Assembly: GCA_964036315.1 (NCBI GenBank)
Contig: OZ038479.1
Span: 57,390,246 to 57,454,245, forward strand
Direction of reading: 5' to 3'
Origin: Acanthosepion esculentum
Lineage: Eukaryota > Mollusca > Cephalopoda > Sepiida > Sepiidae
Length of the DNA: 64,000 nt
Positions 33,068 to 43,200 of the stretch are shown in pieces; the first letter of the stretch is position 1; each line of letters opens with the position of its first letter. The translations under genes and the position numbers were made by a program. The notes beneath the pieces were generated by a model that did no database searches, had not been told where the DNA came from, and saw only the letters and a list, made by a program, of their open reading frames with translations.

Positions 33068-34513
33068 ATGAATCACGTAGAAACCGAAATGATAGATGTC
33101 CACTTGAACAAAGATTTTATTTTAGAAAACTGATTCATAATTTTATTTCTACCAAAAATCTTTAGCTTTTCAATCAACTGCAATAATTTAATATTATTTT
33201 TTTACAAAGTAAATTGTTAAAATACGGCAATTTGTCCATTTTTTGACATGTGTATCTTTTTTCTTGGAGATAACAGGGGGAAAACTTAAAAAAATGGAGT
33301 CAGAAAGAAATACTCCTTTTTTGCTTAAAATCATTTCAGTAGAATTTTCCTCACTCCATCAAGTTAAAAAATATTTTGGGGTAATTTACTTTTTTAGCCC
33401 TAAATATGTAATAAAAATTTCCTGAATAGTTATAAGGTGTACATGTACAATACATGCTTAATTCGAAAATAACGAAGAAATGTTGATAAAATCTACCCTT
33501 TTGTAGTTACTGACAATAGAATTTCGGACTCATTCGCGTCGCAGTAGCCATTACTGGCGTTGTTTGCATATATGTACTTGCTGCGGAATAATCTTGATTA
33601 ATGCGCATGCAATTAGTCCTCGGGACTTAAACAGCAAATTACAGATTGGGTATTTTTATTGTGTAATATTTTTTAAATAATCTGTTAGAAATCGTTGTTT
33701 ATTTTTTTGTTTATAAAAAGAAAAAATATATATAATAATATAATACGAAGTTGGATATTTTTGCTTGTTTTTTTTGTTTATTTCCAGATTCAAAAGTAAA
33801 ACTAAAAAATACAAATCGAAAAATATTAAGTAAGAACTTAGTTTTGAAATTCTGGATGATTTTCACTTTTTAACAAAGCATAAGATTTTTAATGACGATA
33901 CCTGTCACATCGCTGAAAAGAGTTAACTTACCGAATTTATCTTAGCACTGTCTAAAAATATTATTTCTTGAAAATACATGAAATGTTGAAATCACACATC
34001 AATTTATTTTATGCAGCTAAAAACTAACAAAAAAAATTATAAAATAAAAAAAATAATGTAGACTATAGAGAAACAAGTCTGAAAATAACAATTTCTTCTT
34101 TTTTTTTTATCAAAATTAGTTTTTCCGCTTACCTTACAGACCAGGAAACAAAACGGAATGATCTCTTTCTGTTAAAAAAAAAAATGATTTTTTTTTTTTT
34201 TTTGTTGATATTTCACTGACAACCAACGCAATTTTTAAACTGTTCATAGAATAATGTCGAGATTGAAATGAATGACTCAAGGCTCAAAGGAAGAATTAAT
34301 AAATAAATAAAAACACGATATAAACGTGAAATTAATTTTGAGAAAAATATTTCGCTTGATAATATAAGAGAAGAGTAAGACAAAAGAAATTAATCGGTGT
34401 TATACAAGATTTGGTTCCTTCTGTTTAAAATCCTTAGATTTCTTAGTATTACGTTTACAATAAAATATACTTCATGGCTAGTTTCCTCATCCGTTGCTTT
34501 TATTTCGAGGTAC
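33068..34513 (+). repeat. Ancestral block B, copy 2, left part
   Basis: 33,068-33,890 matches copy 3 (27,330-27,742 plus 30,660-30,747), and 33,845-34,513 closely matches copy 1 (18,176-18,832). It ends at the target duplication ggtac (34,509-34,513) of the LTR element. A small CpG-rich patch lies at 33,520-33,640 (cattcgcgtcgcagtagcc, ctgcggaataatc). Confidence 0.85.
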
Positions 34514-34702
34514 TGTTGTAGTAGTTAAGTTCCTTGTATAACTCGGAAGTGGAGAAGAGTTATTGCCCTTAGTTAGTTGGTAGGATTTCCTGTAATAGCG
34601 TTTCAAAAATAAAGCATGTGATTAATTACTCAGCTCTCGCCTTATCCGTTCATTATCGTAGATATCCTATCCGATAACCCCGCCCCCCCCCACAACATAA
34701 CA
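34514..34702 (+). repeat. 5' LTR, 189 bp
   Basis: Begins tgttgtagtagttaag and ends ataaca (TG...CA). It contains aataaagca, a possible polyadenylation signal, at about 34,608. It is longer than the 3' copy through extra ttag, taat and poly-C bases. Confidence 0.92.
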
Positions 34703-34718
34703 TGGTGTCAGAAGTGGG
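34703..34718 (+). other. Primer-binding site
   Basis: tggtgtcagaagtggg follows the 5' LTR without a gap, the position and TGG start of a tRNA primer-binding site. The tRNA was not identified. Confidence 0.7.
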
Positions 34719-34888
34719 ATTACAAGGACACTCTTATACAAAAATGAAATGAATTGGAAATAATGAATAAGCCGTGATATTTGTTTTTTTTTCTCCTCGA
34801 GGATTTAAAAAAAAAAGACAAACATGTGCGTAGGCACCAAACACTAACGTAAGATAATTATCTTTATACCAAAGCAATAAGATTTAGT

Positions 34889-35503
34889 ATGGCAGCTTCA
34901 TCTCAAGTACCTCCACCAACAATAGATTGGTCCAGCGCAAACTTTGCCAAATCAATGGACAGATTTATTCGGCAAGTCAGGCTCCATTTTGAAGGTCCCA
35001 TGCGTAACGTTGACGACGACGTCAAGCTTAGATATCTTTTGTTATGGGCCGGTGTCGAGGGACAAGAAATAAGTGACACATTTGTTTTTCGGCATGAAGA
35101 AGAAAGGACCGTCGAAACATACATTAGATACTTTAGACAGTATGCGAACCCAAGGTCGAATTTTCGCGTGGCAAGACACGAACTGCTGGAGTGCAGACAA
35201 AATTCAGACGAATCGGCACACTCATTCTTGAAACGGCTTCGCCAAATAGCCAAACAATGTGAATACGACAAACTGGTGGAAGACATCCTTATAGTCGATC
35301 TCTTCATATTCAGCATTTATCTAAAGTCAGCGCAGAAATCCTTAATTAAGGAAGGTAATGATCTGACTATAGCAAAAGCGCTACGCATAGTAGAGACAGA
35401 GGAGGTGACTTGCAAGCAAGTTGAAGCTATACGCATCCCAGTAGAAGAGAGCAGTACGCATGCAATTCAGGCTAAGAATAATAAAAAGCCAACACAGTGT
35501 TGA
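34889..35503 (+). pseudogene. Gag (capsid) of the LTR element
   Basis: 204 codons from the first ATG after the leader. The product has the all-helical capsid pattern: DWSSANFAKSMDRFIRQVRL near residue 13, YLLLWAGVEGQE near 50, then TYIRYFRQYANPRSN and the HSFLKRLRQIAKQCEY helix near 112. It would form the particle that packages element RNA. The frame stops at TGA (35,501) inside the first zinc knuckle (C-stop-YCGKGH), although the same frame continues afterwards, so the stop is a mutation rather than a designed gag/pol boundary. The last Cys of that knuckle is also changed to Phe. Confidence 0.88.
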
Positions 35504-37168
35504 TATTGTGGCAAAGGACATCCTCGAGAAGAGTTCCCAGCAAAAGGAAAGTCATGCATGAGATGCAACAAAAAGGGACATTTTGCTAATGTTTGCCGCT
35601 CCAAAACAGGAGATAAAAAACATGCAAGTAAAAGAGTGACACAGTCATGGTGGCACAAAAACAGGAGAATCCACATGGCAGCACAAAATGAAAGTAATGC
35701 TAGTAGTTCGAGTGAAGATACATATTTCCACTCCATTCAGCAGTCACCATCAACCACTATAGAGGCATATGCCAAGTTAAAAATTGGCAACAGACAAGTG
35801 CAGATAGATGTCAATGCAAAGGTCGATACAGGTGCTATGAGCAACCTTGTACCCAAGGAAGTATATAAAAAACTGCATGGAGTACTACTCAAAGCGACGG
35901 CAATACGGTTAATTGCTTTCGGCGGAACAACAATTGATCAAGAAGGAACCTGTCGGCTAGGGGTAAGATTCCGCAACAGATTTATTAGTCCAACATTCCA
36001 TGTTGTAAATTCAAAAGGGCCAACATTGATAGGACTACAGACATCACGGGAGTTAGGGTTAGTGACCCTAAACTTAGCTGTAAAATCAGTCACTACTGCT
36101 ACAGAAAATCATCAGGTACAGACAAACGATGACCAAGCATCCCAGCAGAATGCAAAACCAGTTCCAATGCCAAGATCAAATTGGAAAGGAAATTTAAATG
36201 AAAGAAAGAGAATCATTCAGGAATTCCCTGATGTATTTGATTCTATTGGTTATCTACCTGGTGAATATACCATTCATGTGGACCCAGAAGTACCACCAGT
36301 TGTACACCCACCTCGACAAATCCTGATAACTCTAAAAGAGAAGTTGAAAATAGAATTGGACTCCTTAGTAGCCCAAGGCATAATATCCCCTGTGACAGAA
36401 CCAACACCATGGGTGAATTCATATGTTTGTGTAACCAAAACCAATGGTTCGGTCAGACTATGCCTAGACCCTCGTGACTTAGACAAAGCAGTGTGCAGAC
36501 CACATTACGTCACTCCGACATCTGAGGACATCACCGCTGAGCTAAATGGCACAAGATGGTTCACAACCGTTCACATCAAATCTAGATACTGGCACCTAAA
36601 CCTGGACGAGAATTCAAGAAGACTTATGACATTTATAACACCATATGGTAGATACATGTTCAACAGGTTTCCCATGGGAGTAAAATGTTCCCAAGATGAA
36701 TTTCAGAGAACCATGAAGAAGAATTTTGGTGACCATAGAAACATCCTTTCTATATGTGATGACATAATCGTATATGGATTCGAAGAAGATGGTAGTGACC
36801 ATGACGAAGCGCTGAAGCAACTAATGCTTAGGGCAAGAGAAAAAAACTGTAAGTTCAACTCAGAGAAATTTGTGGTAAAGACATCTGAAATACCCTTTTT
36901 CGTTCATATCATCTCGAAACATTGTATCAAACCAGATCCTAAGAAAGTAGAGGCGATTATGCAAATGCAGCCACCCGAGGATGTAAAACAGCTCACCAGT
37001 TTTCTAGGATTGGTTAATTACCTAAACAAATTCTCACCACGACTTGCAACCTTGACTAAACCCCTTCGTGACTTGATATCTAAAAGAAATGATTTCACGT
37101 GGTCATCCCAGCAACAGAAAATATTTGAGGAAATCAAAGAAGAGATCGGAAGAAATACAACACTCTGA
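35504..37168 (+). pseudogene. Pol part 1: zinc knuckle, protease, reverse transcriptase
   Basis: Counting from Met at 35,558: residues 1-13 hold a second, intact CCHC knuckle (CMRCNKKGHFANVC including the codon before). The protease active site DTGAMSNLVP is at 90-99. RT runs from about residue 245, with WVNSYVCVTKTNGSVRLCLD, the motif A region TVHIKSRYWHLNL near 337 and CDDIIVYG near 399. In motif A the catalytic Asp expected before the KSxYW stretch is His, which should kill polymerase activity; the DD pair of motif C is present. The part ends at TGA (37,166) just before YFDPKE, the entry to RNase H. Confidence 0.9.
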
Positions 37169-37540
37169 TATTTTGACCCGAAGGAATCTATTGTGTTACA
37201 GGTGGATGCATCGACCGCAAGTATAGGCGTGGCTCTGCTACAAAAGGGAATGCCAGTGGCATTTGCAAGCAAGACACAGTCAGGCCCAGAAATTCGATAC
37301 TCAAACATCGAGAGGGAAATGTTAACCATCGTTTTTGGCTTGGAGAGATTTCACCATTATGTGTGGGGTCACAAAATAACCATCCACACAGATCATAAGC
37401 CATTAGAATCGATAGCGCTAAAGAACCTATCACGAGCACCTCCAAGACTTGCGAGAATGCTACTGAAAGTGGAAGGATATGACTTCATTGTGAAATATAC
37501 CCCAGGAAAAACAGTACCAATTGTAGACAGCCTATCATGA
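37169..37540 (+). pseudogene. Pol part 2: RNase H
   Basis: Starts YFDPKESIVLQVDAS. The catalytic acidic residues are visible in LQVDAS, NIEREMLTIV and HTDHKPLES, and the domain closes with VKYTPGKTVPIVDSLS. It would degrade the RNA of RNA/DNA hybrids during reverse transcription. A TGA follows DSLS, where the family normally has Arg. Otherwise the domain is intact in length. Confidence 0.88.
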
Positions 37541-38095
37541 GTATCACCTAGACCTAGCAAGCACATTGAAGGAATTGACCTCAATGTCTACAGTATGATG
37601 ACCTACTTTAATTTTTCACCAACCAGAATGGAGACCATCCGAGTTGAGACGTTGCAAGACCCATTACTAAAAGAACTTGTGAATATGGTAATGTCCGGCT
37701 GGCCTACCAATTGAGCTGACTGTCCAAGCTACCTCTTACCATTTTGGAACTTTAGAGATGAGATTAGGGTTCAAGATGATATTTTGCTTAAGAGCAACAA
37801 AATCATAATACCAGCCTCCCTGCAAAGAGTTATATTGGAAGAACTCCATGCATCACATCAAGGAGTTGAGAAAACCAGATTAAGAGCTCAGTCAGTTTTA
37901 TACTGGGTAGGGATGAATAAAGATATTGTGGATATAGTGCTTAATTGTCACACCTGCCCAAAGTATCAGGCAAGTATCCCTGCCGAATTGATGCACCAGC
38001 ATGAGACCCCTACTTACCCTTGGCAATATGTCAGCACAGATTTATTCTCAATGGCTGGGAAGGAATATCTGCTTGTAGTGGACCAGTACAGCTGA
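37541..38095 (+). pseudogene. Pol part 3: integrase N-terminal zinc domain and start of the core
   Basis: The frame carries one more TGA (37,712) and then the HHCC zinc-binding domain: HASHQGVEKTRLRAQSVLYW ... CHTCPKYQ. The core begins at WQYVSTDLF, with the first catalytic Asp, and runs to VVDQYS, where TGA (38,093) replaces the usual Arg codon of the YSR motif. Confidence 0.88.
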
Positions 38096-38593
38096 AGTCC
38101 ATTCATACGACGCCTCCACTCCACCTCATCAGTCATCAAAAATATAAAAGCAATATTTGAGGAACGAGGTGTACCGGAAATTCGATACTCGGACAATGGT
38201 CCACAGTTCATGAGCAAGGAATTTAAGGTCTTTTCCAGATTGTACAACTTCCTACACAAGCCATCGTCTCCACATTACCTGAAATCTAACAGATTTGCCG
38301 AGAGGATGGTCAGAATATGCAAGAGAATACTGCTGAAGGCACAAGAAACTGGACTAGCGATGATGGCATACAGAGCCACACCAATGTCTGCGACCATCAA
38401 CTCTCCAGCAGAATTGCTCAATGGCCGACAAATACGGGCACCACTAGTATCCAAGCAGCAACTCGGTGATGAGCAGACAAGAACAGCATTACAGCAGTAC
38501 AAGGAGAGATCAAAGAACTGTTATGACAAGCAGCATAACAGACAACACCAACCTCTACATACGGGGCAGAAAGTCTTTGTCCAGCATGAGTAA
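38096..38593 (+). pseudogene. Pol part 4: integrase catalytic core
   Basis: Contains IRYSDNGPQFMSKEF with the second catalytic Asp, and SPHYLKSNRFAERMV with the Glu of the DDE triad. The core would join element cDNA to chromosomal DNA. Residues between the second Asp and Glu have the normal spacing. It ends at TAA after VFVQHE. Confidence 0.88.
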
Positions 38594-38880
38594 ACAAAGC
38601 TATGGGGCCCGGAATCATTCAGCGTTCTGCTGCGGCACCGAGATCCTACATAGTTGAGTCTAAAAGTGGTAACATCTGCCGAAGGAATAGGCAATTCATC
38701 AGACCAGCTCAATACTTGAAGATAGATCTGATCAACCACACACATCTGAAGAAATTGCATCACAAAGGGAACTGCACATCAGCAATGTCCCAACACCACA
38801 CACACTTCAGAACAGGTCATCACCAGAGGAGGAGGTCTGAGGGTCAGGCATCACTTACATGGATAAAGCAGCCAACCTGA
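38594..38880 (+). pseudogene. Pol part 5: integrase C-terminal end, frameshifted
   Basis: After a one-base shift near 38,600 the other frame reads MGPGIIQRSAAAPRSYIVES, a GPY/F-type module, followed by CRRNRQFIRPAQY and a His-rich tail. In chromatin-targeted Ty3 relatives this end influences the choice of insertion site; nothing here shows a chromodomain. Confidence 0.7.
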
Positions 38881-39067
38881 ATCACACACCAGTGGATCCT
38901 GTAGATCTACCCCCGAGCCAAGAAGATCCCGAAGATGTATAAAGGCCCCACAGAGACTAGATCTATAAAGCTCCCCACGCTCTTAGATAAACAGACACTA
39001 TATTCTCCCATTAACAAGAAAAAAAATTTTTTTTTTTTGTTAAGTAATTAGATGAGTTCACTCTCAG

Positions 39068-39081
39068 TTGAAGAAGGGAGA
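39068..39081 (+). other. Polypurine tract
   Basis: gttgaagaagggaga lies directly before the 3' LTR, where plus-strand DNA synthesis is primed. Confidence 0.75.
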
Positions 39082-39255
39082 TGTTGTAGTAGTTAAGTCC
39101 CTTGTATAACTCGGATGTGGAGAAGAGTTATTGCCCTTAGTTGGTAGGACTTCCTGTAATGGCGTTTCAAAAATAAAGCATGTGATTACTCAGCTCTTGC
39201 CTTATCTGTTCATTATCGTAGCCATCCTAGCCGATAACCCCCCACCAACGTAACA
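39082..39255 (+). repeat. 3' LTR, 174 bp
   Basis: tgttgtagtagttaag ... cgtaaca. Aligns along its whole length with 34,514-34,702. It is followed by the second ggtac (39,256-39,260). Confidence 0.92.
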
Positions 39256-40269
39256 GGTACTGCCACAGATTTTCTATAAGAACGCTAAAAAAGCATTTTA
39301 CATAATTTAAAAATGCCTTCTTTGAAATTAAATTTAGATTCTATTTGAAAGGTAATGGTCTCTACATTTCTCTTCTGAATTAAAAGAAAAATTAATTTCC
39401 ATATTTAATTTTAAAAACGTTTCCAGGCCAATTTCAATTTGCGGACAGAAGTTGCAGAAAGAATTTATTGGAGAAGAAGAGTAGTCCATGAAAAAACAAC
39501 ATCCTTTGAAAATAGAAGAGACGAAAAGAACCCAAAGAAAAGCCAGAGTTCTCTGAATCCCCCAACTCTATTATGCAGTGGCTGTGAATATCTCTTCAGA
39601 TCCAGCATAGGACTTATTTGACTTAGAAGGAAATGTCGATGAGCACCACTAATTCTCGGCAATGAGTTCCGCCAATGTAAACAACAAATTTAAAGATTTC
39701 ATAGTTGTCCTAGAGATTTGTATTGAAGACTGTTAGTATAAATTAATCTGTTTTTTTATGATTTACTGATGTTAAAAACTAAATAAAAATAAAAAGTGTT
39801 ATTTATGCATGCTAGCCTGTAGGGTAAAAAATAAAACTGTAATTCCACCCATGCTGTCATAAAAAGCGTGGCAGAAAATAAAATTAAAACCGGAAGAAAT
39901 ACAGAAGACCAGCAGTGAAATAATCAAGAATTTATTATTATTATTTTTTTTTTTTTGAGAGAAGATTGCGTTAACAATATTTTTGAGAGAAAAATGGCTT
40001 TTCCAGATATGCTCTACTATTTAAACCATAGCCATTTTGAGATGGGATAGATTCATACATTTCTCAAGTGTCTCTGCATTTAAGGGAATATATGACAAAC
40101 TCAAGTGGATTTTGAACACAGCTATCTAATTTCACATTCGAGTTCGCGATACATTACACCACTGGTAAATCAACTTTGGTGCATGTTAGCTTATAAAATT
40201 TTTATGAAATTCAACAGCATCTAGTCAGCAACACTTTCTCTTCTTATAGCAACCCTTTATCTTTTTCAA
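39256..40269 (+). repeat. Ancestral block B, copy 2, right part
   Basis: Resumes at ggtactgccacagattttc, matching 18,828 onward in copy 1, and follows it to the satellite junction (agcaacactttctcttcttatag). It includes the same possible LINE C-terminal fragment (39,425-39,640: FENRRDEKNPKKSQSS, CSGCEYLFRSSIGLI, stop). About 20 bp just before the satellite differ between the two copies. Confidence 0.9.
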
Positions 40270-43200
40270 TTGCTGACATCAACTATCCTCTCTAGAATTA
40301 CTTTTCAGTTTTTCATCTGAATCTGCCAGCAAGACAGTGTCATCTGCATCATGTTTGTTGTTAATGTAATGCCTGCTGATAACAAATCCTGGCAGGTCCT
40401 CTAATTCTCTTAGTCCTTTTCTCTTGCTGACATCAACTATCCTCTCTACAATTACTTTTCAGTTTTTCATCTGAATCTGCCACCAAGACAGTGTCATCTG
40501 CATCATGTTAGTTGTTAATGTAATGTCTGCTGATAACAAATCCTGGCAGGTCCTCTAATTCTCTTAGTCCTTTTCTCTTGCTGACATCAACTATCCTCTC
40601 TACAATTACTTTTCAGTTTTTCATCTGAATCTGCCACCAAGACAGTGTCATCTGCACCATGTTTGTTGTTAATGTAATGTCTGCTGATAACAAATCCTGG
40701 CAGGTCCTCTAATTCTCTTAGTCCTTTTCTCTTGCTGACTTCAACTATCCTCTCTACAATTCCTTTCAGTTTTTCATCTGAATCTGCCACCAAGACAGTG
40801 TCATTTGCATCATGTTTGTTGTTAATGTAATGTCTGGTGATAACAAATCCTGGCAGGTCCTCTAATTCTCTTAGTCCTTTTCTCTTGCTGACATCAACTA
40901 TCCTCTCTACAATTACTTTTCAGTTTTTCATCTGAATCTGGCACCAAGACAGTGTCATCTGCATCATGTTTGTTGTCAATGTAATGTCTGCTGATAACAA
41001 ATCCTGGCAGGTCCTCTAATTCTCTTAGTCCTTTTCTCTTGCTGACATCAACTATCCTCTCTACAATTACTTTTCAGTTTTTCATCCTAATCTGCGACCA
41101 AGACAGTGTCATCTGCATCATGTTTGTTGTTAATGTAATATCTGCTGATAACAAATCCTGGCAGGTCCTCTAATTCTCTTAGTCCTTTTCTCTTGCTGAC
41201 ATCAACTATCCTCTCTACAATTACTTTTCAGTTTTTCATCTGAATCTGGCACCAAGACAGTGTCATCTGCATCATGTTTGTTGTTAATGTAATGTCTGCT
41301 GATAACAAATCCTGGCAGGTCCTCTAATTCTCTTAGTCCTTTTCTCTTGCTGACATCAACTATCCTCTCTACAATTACTTTTCAGTTTTTCATCTGAATC
41401 TGGCACCAAGACAGTGTCATCTGCATCATGTTTGTTGTTAATGTAATATCTGCTGATAACGAATCCTGGCAGGTCCTCTAATTCTCTTAGTCCTTTTCCC
41501 TTGCTGACATCAACTATCCTCTCTACAATTACTTTTCAGTTTTTCATCCTAATCTGCGACCAAGACAGTGTCATCTGCATCATGTTTGTTGTTAATGTAA
41601 TATCTGCTGATAACAAATCCTGGCAGGTCCTCTAATTCTCTTAGTCCTTTTCTCTTGCTGACTTCAACTATCCTCTCTACAATTCCTTTCAGTTTTTCAT
41701 CTGAATCTGCCACCAAGACAGTGTCATTTGCATCATGTTTGTTGTTAATGTAATGTCTGGTGATAACAAATCCTGGCAGGTCCTCTAATTCTCTTAGTCC
41801 TTTTCTCTTGCTGACATCAACTATCCTCTCTACAATTACTTTTCAGTTTTTCATCTGAATCTGGCACCAAGACAGTGTCATCTGCATCATGTTTGTTGTT
41901 AATGTAATGTCTGCTGATAACAAATCCTGGCAGGTCCTCTAATTCTCTTAGTCCTTTTCTCTTGCTGACATCAAATATCCTCTCTACAATTACTTTTCAG
42001 TTTTTCATCCTAATCTGCGACCAAGACAGTGTCATCTGCATCATGTTTGTTGTTAATGTAATATCTGCTGATAACGAATCCTGGCAGGTCCTCTAATTCT
42101 CTTAGTCCTTTTCTCTTGCTGACATCAACTATCCTCTCTACAATTACTTTTCAGTTTTTCATCCTAATCTGCGACCAAGACAGCGTCATCTGCATCATGT
42201 TTGTTGTTAATGTAATGTCTGCTGATAACAAATCCTGGCAGGTCCTCTAATTCTCTTAGTCCTTTTCTCTTGCTGACATCAACTATCCTCTCTAGAATTA
42301 CTTTTCAGTTTTAAATCTGAATCTGCCACCAAGACAGTGTCATCTGCATCATGTTTGTTGTTAATGTAATATCTGCTGATAACAAATCCTGGCAGGTCCT
42401 CTAATTCTCTTAGTCCTTTTCTCTTGCTGACATCAACTATCCTCTCTACAATTACTTTTCAGTTTTTCATCTGAATCTGGCACCAAGACAGTGTCATCTG
42501 CATCATGTTTGTTGTTAATGTAATATCTGCTGATAACAAATCCTGGCAGGTCCTCTAATTCTCTTAGTCCTTTTCTCTTGCTGACATCAACTATCCTCTC
42601 TACAATTACTTTTCAGTTTTTCATCTGAATCTGCCACCAAGACAGTGTCATCTGCACCATGTTTGTTGTTAATGTAATGTCTGCTGATAACAAATCCTGG
42701 CAGGTCCTCTAATTCTCTTAGTCCTTTTCTCTTGCTGACATCAACTATCCTCTCTACAATTACTTTTCAGTTTTTCATCTGAATCTGCCACCAAGACAGT
42801 GTCATCTGCATCATGTTTGTTGTTAATGTAATGTCTGCTGATAACAAATCCTGGCAGGTCCTCTAATTCTCTTAGTCCTTTTCTCTTGCTGACATCAACT
42901 ATCCTCTCTACAATTACTTTTCAGTTTTTCATCTGAATCTGCCACCAAGACAGTGTCATCTGCATCATGTTTGTTGTTAATGTAATGTCTGCTGATAACA
43001 AATCCTGGCAGGTCCTCTAATTCTCTTAGTCCTTTTCTCTTGCTGACATCAACTATCCTCTCTACAATTACTTTTCAGTTTTTCATCTGAATCTGCCACC
43101 AAGACAGTGTCATCTGCATCATGTTTGTTGTTAATGTAATATCTGCTGATAACAAATCCTGGCAGGTCCTCTAATTCTCTTAGTCCTTTTCTCTTGCTGA

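Larger units (their letters stand above)
34514..39255 (+). mobile_element. Near full-length but dead Ty3/gypsy LTR retrotransposon
   Basis: A complete structure: 5-bp target duplications ggtac on both sides, 5' LTR, primer-binding site, one gag-pol frame (frame 2 throughout), polypurine tract and 3' LTR, 4.74 kb in all. Domain order is Gag, zinc knuckles, protease, RT, RNase H, integrase with GPY/F-like end, which defines Ty3/gypsy. Five TGA stops, one TAA and a frameshift break the frame. The LTRs differ at roughly ten positions plus indels, so the insertion is old. The empty site is preserved at 18,828-18,832. Confidence 0.95.

Noticed and set aside
18176..40269. Block B as an active transposon carrying the satellite as its internal repeat (as in some Helitron-like elements with central tandem repeats)
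   Set aside because: No shared right end was found: S3 is followed by an R1 repeat and S4 runs off the window, and no terminal motifs or target duplications around block B were visible. Segmental duplication explains the data more simply, but the right edge of S4 would be worth comparing with 20,358.
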